From the NCBI RefSeq assembly GCF_035582795.1, contig NC_134365.1, positions 220,241,887-220,305,886 on the forward strand: a DNA stretch of 64,000 nucleotides, given 5' to 3'. The translations under genes and the position numbers were made by a program. The DNA comes from Mycteria americana (taxonomy: Eukaryota; Chordata; Aves; Ciconiiformes; Ciconiidae). The notes under the pieces were generated by a model. The model saw only the letters and a program-made list of their open reading frames with translations. It ran no database searches and had not been told where the DNA came from. This document shows positions 1 through 12,424 of this stretch, in pieces. Each line of letters begins with the position of its first letter. The stretch's first letter is position 1.

Positions 1-460
1 GGGAAAGAGTGCTCTGCTGTTCTGTGTTTCCAGCTACCACAACGCTGATTCTGTTTCACCGCTAATTTGTAATATGTTTTGCTTTCCTTGTAAAAAGAAA
101 AAAAAAAAGAAATGTTTTGCCTTTTACCCTGTGAAAGTTCCTATGCTGTCTATTGCTTGCTTTCTCATTTTCACTGTATTGTACTGTTACTCCTTTCTGC
201 AAAATGGTGCTAATTGCTGACTGAGCTCCTGTTTCCTGACTGCTTTGCACACCGATCACCCGCTTCTTCATTTGCAACGCGTCCGGTGTAAAAACGTGGC
301 TCCCATGAATTCCACAAACTCTTGCCTCTTGGAGGCAGATAGGAAGTGTCTAATTAATATTTTGTGGCCTGGGTTTGGTTGCATATCACGGATTGTCTCT
401 TGTAATGTGTTAAGCACACCTCCTCGTGGTGCTTTTTCATTCTTGCTGTTCTAATGAGAA

Positions 461-496
461 TGACACACACACACAAACACACACACACACACACAA
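461..496 (+). repeat. CA dinucleotide microsatellite
   Basis: About 17 CA units, interrupted once by an extra A pair. Confidence 0.95.
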
Positions 497-552
497 ATTA
501 ATGTATAGCCAATTGATTGTGACGTGCTTGTGATCTTTGCTTGCTCAAAGGG

Positions 553-569
553 TTTTTTTTTTTTTTTTT
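553..569 (+). repeat. Poly-T run
   Basis: About 17 T bases, just before the AATAAA at 580-585. Confidence 0.9.
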
Positions 570-610
570 CCAATGATAAATAAATGCTAAAGACGAATAC
601 CACCTCCTTG

Positions 611-3600
611 ATCTTGTTTTCTCGATAAGAAGCACAGTTAGGTGAAAGAAACACCCTTCCAACTGTACTCAGATTTGTGTTGCTTAGAGCCGCCACTTCC
701 ATGCCGGCCGTAGGGACAACTGAGCTGTCGCAGTCTGGCTGCCTTTAGATGGCTGCCAACCTCAGACTAGCCTGACGTGAGAGCTAAGCGTTTGCAAATG
801 TGAAGATGGACAGTGAAGTCATGTGGACGGAGCAGGTAGTTTGCTTTTATCTCCTGTACGTACGGCGTGGTGAGCAGAGGGTTGGTGCAGTCGGTGCCCT
901 GCACGCGGGGTGCTGCTGCACCTTGCTCGTGTCCACGTTGCGCTGGATCAGGGAGCAGAAACCGAGCCCCATTGAGAGCCGGAGGGAGGGGAGGTGCTGT
1001 GGATGAGGTCGCTTAATTACACACCCTTTTCCAACTGCCTACAGCTCTTGCTTTGGCCCAAAACCACCTGAAAGACCCATGAGAGGGGTCAAGGGGCTAT
1101 AAATCCTTATTAAAAGGAGATGGCAAATTCTTGGGTTGAGTACTTTCAGCGTGCTGCAAGCCTAGCCACCGTTGAACAGGCATTTGGCAGCGTCTGTAGA
1201 AGTGCAAAGCACTGATTTTATATTAATGAACGCGTTAACTACCTGGAGAAAATGATGGCTGAGAAGAAAGCAGGGCTGAGGGCACAATTTTATTTTAGGT
1301 GGTGAACCCTAATCTTAGTTTCATCTCTTTTTTTCTTTTAATTAGCCTGCAAGCTCCTACCTGAAATTTTTATTTTTAAGCATGTTTTCTCTTTTAATGG
1401 ATATTCCAATAACATCCGCACCATCCTGGGGAAAATTGTCTGCATTGGGGTTGTATTTTGAAATCTCTCCTCCAACATAGCTCTGCTGACTTCCATGGAG
1501 CACCAACCCTTTTCTGCCGTACCCTTTCTGGGTGCTATTTCTCGTCCCTGCCTGGTTTACAAATCACTTTCTGAATTTATCCCATCTGTGACTACATGCT
1601 AATAACAGTGCTGCTTTCTGATGTCCTGCCGTATCGCCCTGCCTTCCCTCTCCCTTCCCCACCAGCTTCATCCATTCATCGATCATGCATAACTATATGA
1701 TCTTCAAAGTGTTTCACCTGAGCTGTAGGTCTGGGGATTTATCATTTCTCCCCTCCACAGCTGGTATTGGAGAAAATGTTCATCGATAAAAGACTGGTCG
1801 TTGATGGGGCTTATCCGTGACAATCCATGTTGGCCAACAACGTGTTTCTCCCATGACACAAAGGCATGGGGTCTGTTCCATGCTGCACCACAGATGGTGA
1901 TCCATCTGGTCCCACCCAGCTGAGTCCCCACACTCAGTGATGGAAAAACACGCCCTTGCTGTCCTCTTGCTCAGCATTGCAAAGCCTAAACACCCAAAGG
2001 GGCAGGGTGCATTTCTAAGAGACAGTAGGACCTACTGGGCTGATGACAGGCATGGGGACCTGGGCTCCCTGGTCTTTAACCATCACTGTCTGAATCCACT
2101 GTTACTGACTCACTCCTTAATCTTTGCCAAGTCATTAGTGACTGGCACTGCCCACCTTTTTCCAAGGGTTGTTGTGAGAACGATGCCTGTGCCAAGCACT
2201 GAAGGTGGGTTACTAAAAACTGAATGCTTGGTCCTATAAGAGCATTTAGTCTGGAGGCGCTGGCTGGAGTAAAAATAGTCCTAATTGTCAGTGGTGGTGT
2301 CTGGTGAGGGGACAAGGAGGGGAGAGAAAATATTGGCATGTTGAATTAAAGAGTCAAGTCTGCTTCTCACACTCTCAATAACAGAGCATCTGAGTGCAGC
2401 TTTGCGGAGGTGTGGCTTGGGCTGCAGAGGGTGTGAGCAGGCCCAGGAGGGGTGTCCAGCGCGTTTCCGATTTTAATCGGTTGCTTTCAAATACGTCATG
2501 TGCTGAAGGCTTCAGCACACACCCCCAAAGACTTGTGCGTGGGTGGATGAAGAGGTTCCTGCCTGATGCTCTCCATCCCTCCATCCCGTTCCCTGCATCA
2601 GATGGGAGCTTCAGCGGCTTGGGCACAGGACTGAGATTTACTGATTTTGCCACTTCCAAATCTCTGAGCTTCCTTTTGAAAACCTCAGTTAACATTATTA
2701 CATGCCTGACTGGTAAAGCAAGGTCAAAGGATGAATAGGGATATTTCATCAGCTGACGTCTCAGCCCTTACACGAATGCAGCCTCTCGTGTCTCAGTGTC
2801 CTTTGGATTCAGGGTTTATGTAGAGATGTGCCAGTGCAGGAGAGAAAAGGACTTTTTAAAAAGATGTCTCTGTCATAGCTGGTACCTCCCAACATCCAAG
2901 GTATAGCCATCTCCAACAGCAACAGCAACGTGAAATAAAGAAGAGGAGCTGTACAGGAAGAAGAAATTCCATAGTGTGAACGTGAAGACATGGCCACGTT
3001 CAGCACCCAGAACACTATCTTTTGCGTTGTTGCAAAATATTGCGATGTTCAGACGTGGGCTTCAGCTCTCCCTGTTTCCAGCAGTGTCTTGGTAAGTTTG
3101 ATCCAATTGGGAATTTGACAGCCCACTTCCATTTACCGTTATTCATGTGAGCTTTCTGGGTTGGGAGCAATTCCACTAATGCCACTGGGTCTACTCACAA
3201 GCTCAGGGGTCCGCAACGAGGGGTAACAGCTCTGAGTACTTCAGGACTGGTGGTCTATCGTGGACTATGGAGATTGCTTGTAAACGGTCTTAATTTCTGT
3301 TGCAGGGTGCCTTGGAAACAGCTCCCTAATCGTGACTGTCACGTGGAGGAGATGTGAGCCCAAGGATAAAAGAAAAGCCTGCTAATGGATTGAAGGCATC
3401 TTTATGCTTTCTAAAACGCCAGCTTTCCCTGCAGGGAGTCTGCTCCACGGAAACCAACAGCAAGGACCAGCTGCCAGAAAAATGATGGATGAGGAGTAGT
3501 GACAGATCTTAGCGATATGTGAGAGCACTGAGGAGTAATAACCGCTCCTTCAATGCCAGCAGTTCAATGCTGTGAGAGATGGAAAGGGGGAAACGTTTCT

Positions 3601-4090
3601 GAAACCCCCTTGTTGTCATCTGCCCACCTCCCACCCCACCCTAGCTTGAGACATGCAGCAACCGCAAGCCCCTGAGCAAACCTAGGTCTTCCCATAGCTC
3701 CTTGGGGAGCCAGAGACCTGCCTGGCTCTGAGAGAGGTCTGGGGAGCTGGGTCACAGCAGAGGGTGAGGAGCACCCTCCACTGTGCGTGGTGGATGGGAT
3801 CTCACCACACGATGGTTGTGGCAGATGGGTCTGTCCTCATCAGTTAAACAGCACCCAGGAGCGCTGATGGTGCCAGTACCGATGGTCAAGATAGGGAAAT
3901 CCTAAGAGTAGTCCCTGGTCATTGGACTGACCTGCTCCTTGGCCTGGGTCAGGATTTAGTACCCAACTGAAGACTAGTTCAGCTGTGGCCACCTTGTTTG
4001 GAACCAAGAGATTGATCAGCAGGGACACGAGCCAGCAAGGCACCTTTAATTTCATGAAATAGCTAGCGCTTTGGAGTTGCAGGGCAGTGG
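611..4090. other. Non-coding stretch with no recognised gene
   Basis: Short frames are present on both strands but none has splice borders or composition that I trust. The only repeat hint is a weak MIR-like match near 2125-2230 (the phrase around GGTTGTTGTGAGAACGATGCC). Confidence 0.6.
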
Positions 4091-4460
4091 ATGTCCTTGC
4101 CCCCGTTGCCCCTGCTCCCTCCCCTCTCTCCAAGTCTTACTGCTGATGAGACTTGTCTCTCCCTGTTGGCTCCTTCTCATGCCCAATGCCCTCGCCACCC
4201 CACCAGACCCTACCTACCTGCCATGCCACTATTTCTTCTTGCCTTCAAAATCATTTTCCCTCCATCTTCCCTGCCAGCTTTTCAGTGTCTGTCCCACAGC
4301 TGCTTCTCCAACCCTTTGCTTTCTCCCACCTCTCCCCCACCAACACCTTTCCCCTCCAGGTCATCCTAAATACCCAACTCTACCAGGGACCTTCTCCTTC
4401 CCATCCTCCCCAAGTTACTGTCTCGTGTCTGGTCTTGTCTCTCTTGGACTGTAAGCCTTT
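4091..4460 (+). other. Pyrimidine-rich tract
   Basis: About 370 bases dominated by C and T, giving long low-complexity Pro/Ser/Leu frames that I regard as artefacts. At its end CTCTTGGACTGTAAGCC resembles the tail phrase of an ancient amniote repeat, and an AATAAA follows at about 4499. Confidence 0.6.
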
Positions 4461-4824
4461 TTCTTTGCCTGTACTGTGTGATAACGCTCGCTGCTTAGAA
4501 TAAACAATACCTCACCTACCGACTGCCCTTTCTCTCTCTCGTTTCTTGGTGTGGCTTCAGTAGATGTGTCTGCAAGTGCACTGTGTGTCTGTCCTCGTGG
4601 CCAGTTCAGCAGTCGGTCTTGCTGCCGCAGCTCTGTCCGTAGTCTTTTGGGATGGCTCTGCTCGTGGTTTTGTTCTGTGGTACCTTCCTTTCTTTTTCAC
4701 AGCCACGGAGACAAGCTTTGTTGTCTGTGTTGGAGCCCAGCGTCTTCAGAGCTGCGTGACCTTCTGTCCTTTGCAGTTCTGGTGCATCTGATAAAGAGGT
4801 TGGCCTTTCTCCAGCTTCGTGCAG

Positions 4825-5146
4825 AGATGCCCTGGGCTGGCAGGTGGCTCAACAAATGCAGCAACTGAGGAGAATGAAGGAGAAATTCATTGTAGCCCAG
4901 AGCAGAAGCAGCCGATGTTAAAGGAACTGCATTTCCTGGTGCAATACAGAAAACAGTGGGCAGAAGTGTGTCAGTGGAAGTCCAAGCAGCTGTACCTCTC
5001 GGAGGAAGAAGCAAAAGCTGGCTTAGCAGCAGGATATGTTTCAAAGATGGATACCCAGGAGGCTTCTTGCGGTTCAGAAGGTGCCCTGAACATCTGCTTC
5101 CTCCATCCCAAGCTAGGACTAGACCTGCCCATGGTCCCTTCAACTT
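4825..5146 (+). other. Candidate plus-strand exon, gene unknown
   Basis: A good acceptor (TTTCTCCAGCTTCGTGCAG) precedes 322 nt, and a near-perfect donor (ACTT followed by GTGAGTAC) follows. One frame is open throughout and past the donor to 5601; it includes MLKELHFLVQYRKQWAEV and LYLSEEEAKAGL. A second frame at the start also looks protein-like (GWQVAQQMQQLRRMKEKF) but stops early. I recognise no family and see no partner exon, so this may be chance or part of a lncRNA. Confidence 0.18.
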
Positions 5147-7135
5147 GTGAGTACAGCAGGGACCCAATTGTGACTAAGTCCCAGGTGGCTCCTTGCTCCC
5201 TCTTTGTCCTAATTTATTGCCTGAACATGCTAGTTTGGTCTCTGCTGGCCGGAGCTATCAGTGCACATGGACATGGTGCTTCTTCCCAGCTGCTCCACAC
5301 ACATGGAAAGATGCAGGAGCAGCTCAGTTCCTCTACCCTTACTGTGATCCTCACTGCAGGTAGTGTGACACCACCCTGCCAGAAAGCAAAGGAGATTCCT
5401 TATCATGCTGAGTGGGGAGCTGAGCTCACAGCATGGTCATCAGTCTGGTTCCATGGGCCATCTTCAGAAGTTAGGTCTGAGGACCTAACTCAAGGCCAAA
5501 CTGAAGCTGGTTGGTGGACATGGATGGGAGAAGGATCAAGCAGTGCTTGGTCCCCTGGGCTTCCTTCAGTGGTGCTGTGCAAGAGCAGACGGAAGAGATG
5601 AAATATGTGGGGAGGTCCAATCCTCCTCAGTGAGGAGCCTGGAGATTTCATCTAGGACAAGCGAGACCTGCAGCTGGGTTGTGCTTGACATCTCCAGGCT
5701 CTAGGGATTTCAATGTATATACTGGAAAGAGGCAGTGGGAAGGAGGATCCCTTGGTGTAGGTAATGCCCTGTATCCTTTCCCGTGTGTTACCATGGCCCG
5801 CCTGCCATGCTTTCACAGTGCTGGCACCGCCTCGTCCAAACTCTAGACTCCAAGAGTGAAGAAGCTCTAGAACAACCTAAAACAGCAGCCAAAAATCTCA
5901 GCTGCACAGTTTTAGGGACTCAGTGGTATTTGGGACAATGTTCCTGCATGCCCCTGGGATCCCTAGCTGACCTTGGGGGTACATTGAAGTCTTCTAACAT
6001 CTAAATTTCTGCTAGCCGAGCTTTGTGAGTGCTTGTATAACTGCTGCTTTGCAGGTGGACATTTGTTTAAACTCTGAAGTGCTGAGCTCCTTGCCGCTCA
6101 CCTCACACCTACATGAGGTCAGATTTCACAACCAGACACTTTCTTCTCCTTCAGCCCTTGCTGGCCCCAAACTGGTGCACGTTCCCAGGGCATACCCAAC
6201 CTAATCAAGCGATAGCAACCCCTCTGCTTGCTTAGATACAGACCCAGGCTGAAATTCTTCATTTCCCTGCTGTAACTTACAGCTTTAGCCCCACTATTTG
6301 ATGCTGTTGCTTTTTCCAAGGAATGTGACTGAGACCAGATATTGAGCACAACATTAAGGCCATTTTCCAGGACAAAGACGACTTGATTTTTTGTTACTGT
6401 TATCACAGACAGCAAACTTTGATGCACAGAGGGCCATAAATCATTCAGCAGAGAGAAGTGACTCACCATGTCCTGTAACCTAATTGTTAATTGCATTTGC
6501 CCAGGAATCGATGAGTTTGTATCTTCTGAGGAACATGAACCTGCCACCGCCCTCCTGGGTAAGGGCCCTAACCAAAAGATCAGTTCCTCCACAGAGGAGA
6601 GCTGTCTCCTCACCTGAATTTTCTGGGACAGAAAGGCCGTATTTCATGGTTCTTTGCAAAAAACGGCCCTTCAGTGCCCAACTTCACAGCTATATGTGCC
6701 TGGGGTCGTGTTGCTGTTCCTGAGCCACCAGGAGAGGATTCCTGGTGCTTCTAGTTGCTCTTGAAGTCAGCTTTTAATTTTCCATGTGCCTGGAGTTGGC
6801 TGTCTATACAGACTCGTAACAGCTCGGAGATAGTTAAACTGCTTTCAATGAAGATAATTTTGCAGAGGAGAATAAATGTCATCGGCTCTGTTTTGATACG
6901 AGGCCACCAAAACACCAAGACCCAAATCCACAGAAGAACAGGGGTGAGCCGTGAGCAGGTCCTCCACATCTGTGAAGAATGGGATGACATTGCCGGAGCC
7001 CATCACCATCAGAGGCAGGTTTAGACCCCAAGTCACAAGAGCCTAGCTCCCTGCTGCTACACCAGGACCAGCAAAGAGGAGACCGTGCTACATGTGCTCA
7101 TGGTGGTCATCCTTTCTTTGTTTCCAGACACCAGG

Positions 7136-7179
7136 GACTGCTTCTGGGAAACGAGCCGACTGCTTCTGGGAAACGAGCC
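7136..7179 (+). repeat. Perfect 22-bp tandem duplication
   Basis: The 22-base unit beginning GACTGCTTCTGGG occurs twice, back to back, with no mismatch, in otherwise unique DNA. Confidence 0.9.
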
Positions 7180-10100
7180 CCTGCTGAATTTTGTACTCTT
7201 TCTGCATCTCTCTCTCAGCCGTAACCCAAGTAATGATCTGTCATTTCCAATCCATCTCTTCTCCATTTTCCACCTTGTCATGTCACATAATTAACCTCTC
7301 CTACACACATGGGTTTCACCAGGCAACGGTTTGCCGCCAGCAGCCCTCGCGAGGGCAACGATCTCCAAACTCTTTCCTCACTTGGCTGAGACAAAGATCA
7401 TTTGTAAATGTTGCTGTTTCTGTGTTAGGTCTCGTTACTTTTCAAGATCAGGCTTTCCTTTCAACCCTCTGATTTACACCCTCCCAGCTCGCTCTTCCCA
7501 AGGCTGGTACCCAGGGCTGGACCTCGCTGTGCAGCCCTGCAGAGAGCAGCCAGGGGTGTTCTCCTCCTGGTGAGAGGCTGTGCAATGCTCTGTTGTCCCT
7601 GGATACCGATTCCTGGGGAAAATAATGTAATTACCTCCCCCTCACACTCCTTCCAGTTTCAAACAGGTACGGAATGAGCTTTATGGGGAAGGACAACCAG
7701 ACAATTATATGTATTTGATGCAAACAAAGAGGAAGCCAGGGGATGGTGATGGGACACAGCCTCTTTCTCCTCCAGGAGGCTGGTTCTTAGCCAGCCTGCA
7801 ATACATGGCTGAAGGATGCACACACTCATGAGAAAAGAGCCAACAGATTAAAATGAAGAAGTATCCACCACGCAAACGTGCACCGCATGCACCAGCTTTC
7901 ATGGCTGCCTCAACAAAGAGGTACCACACCAAGGCTGCTGAGAAGGGGTGAATTCCCCTGGTGACTCTAGCAGGGGCTAAGGGAAATGTTGATGGAGGGT
8001 GATTTTAAACGGTTTATGTTCCTCCAGGGAGAGATTATTTTGGCTTTCAAACTCTATTCTGAAATGCAGGGCAACAGCAAGAGCCGGGTTGGACACCAAG
8101 CCCAGGGAAGAGGTGGGATTAGTCTGGTGTTGACCCACCTACAACCTGGAGCACCACATGCACAGTGGCACAGAAGACCTGAGCTCAGGCTCCGTAGTAA
8201 CTGCATCCTCCTTTACTAGACCAGATGTGAAGATGTGCTGGAAGGGGTGGCTTGGCATCTGGAGTAGCTGCTGGCAGCCTTGGTCATGCTTTCCACTGGC
8301 AAGGACGTGCAGGCATCTCCAGCCTTCTCCAGAGACCAGGCAACAGGTCCTGTCCTAGCAGATGTCTGTGCATCAGCAGTATGGACCTGGTCTGACCTGA
8401 CAGTGGGGCATCTTCCCAAAGAGGAGCTGCCCTGCGTTTTCCCCTAATCCCTTGATTTACGGTGCTGGGCTCACCTTATTCCCATAGGAACTGGTAGGTT
8501 GGAAAGACTCAGCAGTTTTCCTACGCTGGGGACACAGGGGAAAGGCCATGCCAACCTCTGCCAACAGCTTCTGGTGGCAAATGTCTCTTCACTGTAAGCA
8601 CGAAGGGCAGGATAAGGGTGAGTACTTGAGCAAGAGCTGTCCTGCCAGGGCTTTCCACATGCTCCTGCCCCATGAGCCTCTCACGCAGGGATGGTTAGTC
8701 TCACATATCCGGGTTGGGCTGGTTTCATGGGCCAAGGAGATGGTAACTAGCACCTCTTCTCCCACCCTGGTGTCAGCCTCTCCTTCCCTCCTTTAACCTG
8801 CAGGCTGGAACCATTCCCTACACAAAACCAACATCAGGCTAGGGGACGAAGGGGAATTCCACAGTCCCTTAATGCAACCACTGTGCAAAGCTGCCCATTT
8901 TAAAGCTGAGCAGGTTTCTCCTGCCTCTGCATCTGCTTTCTGCAGCCTCACAGATCCCTCCCCATCCATCACATGTCTCTCCTCGTCCCTGGAGATCCTC
9001 CTTCTCTTTCTCCTAATGAAGACTGAGTCCCTCGTTCCCTACAGGTCTTTCCTTCCCCATCTCTCCCTCTGCACTTCAGTAAGACCCGACCTTCCCTCCA
9101 GCACCTGTCCAGAGCTTCTCCTGGCAGCATCTACCCTAACTCCCAGGCTTTGGTCTCTTATGCTCCTATCCAAGACCACCCGAAATCCACTCCACAGGAG
9201 CTATAGTTTGCCCGTAACATGTGAAGCATAATCAAAACTTGGTGCTTAGGCTGATGAACCTCTGCTGTTTTACCCCAGGGACAGAGCTGGCCCCAGAGCT
9301 CATCCCAACAGGGATCCAATGTCTTGGTGCCACCATTACCTCCTGGTGTCTCCTGGGGGCATTGAGGAGGAGGGGTGGTCTCAAAGGGGGTTAGCATGGG
9401 TTAGCTGGGCTTGCTTTCCTGTCGGTTGTTTTAACAGGCACCGGGTGCTTCGTGAGCAGCACAAGAGCTCGGCTCCCCTGCGTTATAGGGCTTCCACCAT
9501 CTACCTTGAGGGAAACAAACTGCTTCTTTATGAGACAATTTTACAGCGAGGTGCTCGTTCGATGCAGGTTATAATCAATTGGCAAGCATTTTTCATAGCT
9601 GATGGGTGGGCCTGATCCTGGTCCCAGCTGAATCAGGGGCTGGTCAAAAAGTCAAGCGCTCCAGCCCTCCTAATTTTGTGGACATCCATGGGTCTTGGAC
9701 CAGGACCAGGCTCACCAACCAGCCTGAGGACATACCAAACATGTGTGGGCTGCTCGGGGAGTGCTCTGCAGAGCCACTTGTCACGGGGCAAATTCCAACT
9801 CGGGGCTGGCATTTCGTTGTCGTGCTCCAGCCTATTGCTCTGACAGCTTTGCAATGATGCTCTTTCTCTGCTTCCAGGACCCCTGAAAAAACCACTGGTG
9901 CTACAGACCAAGAACCAAGTACCTTAGTGCAGGACCAACGCACATGAAGTCGAGCACTTTCTTCTGAGCGGCGATTGGAGCAAACGTATAGTCTGCATGA
10001 AATGTGTATTGTCTGCCTGGCCTACAATAAAGCTGATGATCAGAGTTGAATGACAGTTTCTCTTGTCTCTCAAACACTGAGAAGTTACTGTCACCAGGAT

Positions 10101-12408
10101 CTGTGTAATGCAGTTAGCATGTCTGTGCCTTGATTTATATTCAGTAAAGTCAGAGAAAGAAAATGGGTCCAATTCTCCCTTTATTCATAGCTGTGAAATG
10201 GCACTGGTTTCAATGGTCTTTCTAGTTTACATGGGCAACAGAGAGATCAGATTCACTTCCATAACTCATGGAAGTTTCATCCTGGATTTCAGAGATTATG
10301 GTTAAACCACGACACCTGGAAGCCTAGTTGATAGGATCAGCAACTCTTTTCAAAAATCCTTGGAAGGTTTAATGACTATAAATTCTTAACTGCTGTCGGG
10401 AACTCACATTTGGACGTCACCAGGTTAAGCACGCCTTGTGCAACATCTGGCAGATCCCCTTGTCATTGTGTTGTAGCCAAGAACATCTCAAACCTTTTTC
10501 TGAGGCTGTTAACATTAAATTTGTTCAATTTGCCATTTAGGGCAAATGCTGGGCGAGACACCAAAACTTGCTAGCAAATTAGTATTTCTTCTCGGCATTT
10601 TTCAAAAAATGTTTCATTGCAAAATGACAAAATACAAACTGGAAATGTTGTAGGAAGAATTCAGCTGGTTCATGGGATTAGCAGGTGTGGTTGTTCTGTA
10701 TGCCCATCTTTTCTGGGTGAGGCTCCCTATGTCCATATGACATACGCAGCACATCATGGGAGACGTAGTCCAGCCCTACAGCCTGTCCCCTATAGATGGC
10801 CGAGTGCATGAAGTACCCAGACCGCCGTTCCAGCAAGGCACTGGCCCAGCACACTCCAGTAAATACTTCTAGGTTTAGGCTGAAGTGTTATAACACCTAG
10901 AGCTGGCATTTGCTTTACTTTCCGCAAGCGTTAACTTTAAGCAGAAGGCTGCTTTTCCCTCCCAAATTAATTATGCAAGGCAGCTACTTCATCAGAGGTG
11001 GGGAGAGCTGGGCAACTTCCATGGAGCTCCAAAGCCCTCCAAAACCAGAGGGTCTGGTTTGCTGGGTCTAGTTCAGACGGAAACTGCTTCGGGCTTGGAG
11101 AAGTCATTCGAGTATCTTCAAAGTGAAAATGCAAGTCCATGATACGCCTCCTCCTATACAGACCCCTGTTCTGTGCAGGAGTAGATTAAGAGTGATTCCA
11201 GCAATGGCTGGACCAACTTTAAAATGAGTGAATGTTTTAGAAGATCCAATCTCCTTCACTTGCAGAGATCCTTGGTTAATACTGCTATTTGCTATTCATA
11301 CTGTACCGCTGCTAAGGCACCCTGTGATGGCCAAAATCCCAAGGGTGCCAAGAGCTGTACAGATGTGGGACAAAAACATGGGGATCCACCCAAAGGACCT
11401 CGAAGGGAAAGCAGGAACCTAAAATTGCCTCAAGCTCCTGATGTTCACATTGTGGCGAGTTCTTTTTGGCAACAGGAAGGTTGAAAAGAGCCTCCTTGTT
11501 AAAGGGATAAAATACAGAGGAATATTTGTAGCGACAGCATTTGTACAAGCCAAGAAGAAATTAGAGTAAATGCAATCACTGAACCATTGCAAAGCACCTC
11601 TGAGAAGATGTGAATAGTAACTAATGAAATATTCAATACAAAGGGAAGTAGATTACATGCCTGTGAATAATTGCGCCGAGCGTGTGCCTCGCTCAGTAGC
11701 TGAAGGGTCCTTGTTACACAAGATTAAGTAATTAACTTTTTTTTGTGTATAATTACCATGATTGCACAATTATTAGAGAGGAGCCCAGTCCAAAGCTCCA
11801 GCGCCAGACGTCGGTGGCCTGCGGGAGGTTTTGCTCCAGATCCCTGGAGCTGCTGGTGTCCCGGGGAGGCAGGACCTGGCAGGCGTCTGGCTGTTGCTCT
11901 CTGATGTCTCGGGGCCCATCACTTGTCTCTGAATCAGATGCACCCGAGGAAAAAAGGCAGCATAGATCCAGTCAGCCAAGGATCTTATCTATACGCAATT
12001 ATTTGTAGTAACCCAGACATCCGTGGTGGAAAACATGAGAAAAAAGGCTTGTTCTCCCATCGGTATCTGATCTTCAGGGAGCTGGCTTGGAGGGGCAGAA
12101 AAGCCAACCCCAACATTCACCAAAATACAGACATTTTTTTCTGCCTCTTCAGGTCCCTGAAGCAGCTCAGCACAAAGTGAGAGCAGGAACAAGTGGCCAC
12201 CAACTTTCATTTCACCTGTGGAAACTGCAGGGAAATGTGTCTGAAGCAGGAAGGTGAAATTTCACAGAGGTAGGTTTGGAAACGGTGGAGTCAATTTAAA
12301 TGCTGACCCAAATCAAGGCAGAAGATGCCCACTTTAGAAAACATTTCTGTAACTCATAAATAACCACATATTTTTCCACCAGACTGGGTACGTCATTTCA
12401 GACTGACC

Positions 12409-12424
12409 AAAAAAAAAAAAAAAA
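12409..12424 (+). repeat. Poly-A run
   Basis: Sixteen consecutive A bases. No retrocopy is visible upstream of it. Confidence 0.9.

Larger units (their letters stand above)
1..610 (+). other. Possible 3' UTR end of a gene lying to the left
   Basis: This stretch is AT-rich, has no long frame, carries a CA repeat and a poly-T run, and ends with GATAAATAAATGC (an AATAAA signal at about 580-585) followed by a T/G-rich patch. This is the look of a vertebrate 3' UTR and cleavage site. There is no direct proof of transcription. Confidence 0.25.

Noticed and set aside
4819..5601. A 260-codon plus-strand frame taken as a whole gene
   Set aside because: It begins with GTG, not ATG, and its second half shows no protein-like features. 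Only the first 322 bases with splice-like borders were kept, as a weak exon candidate.
6119..6613. A 164-codon minus-strand frame
   Set aside because: It reads passably but has no recognisable motif and no clear splice or start context.
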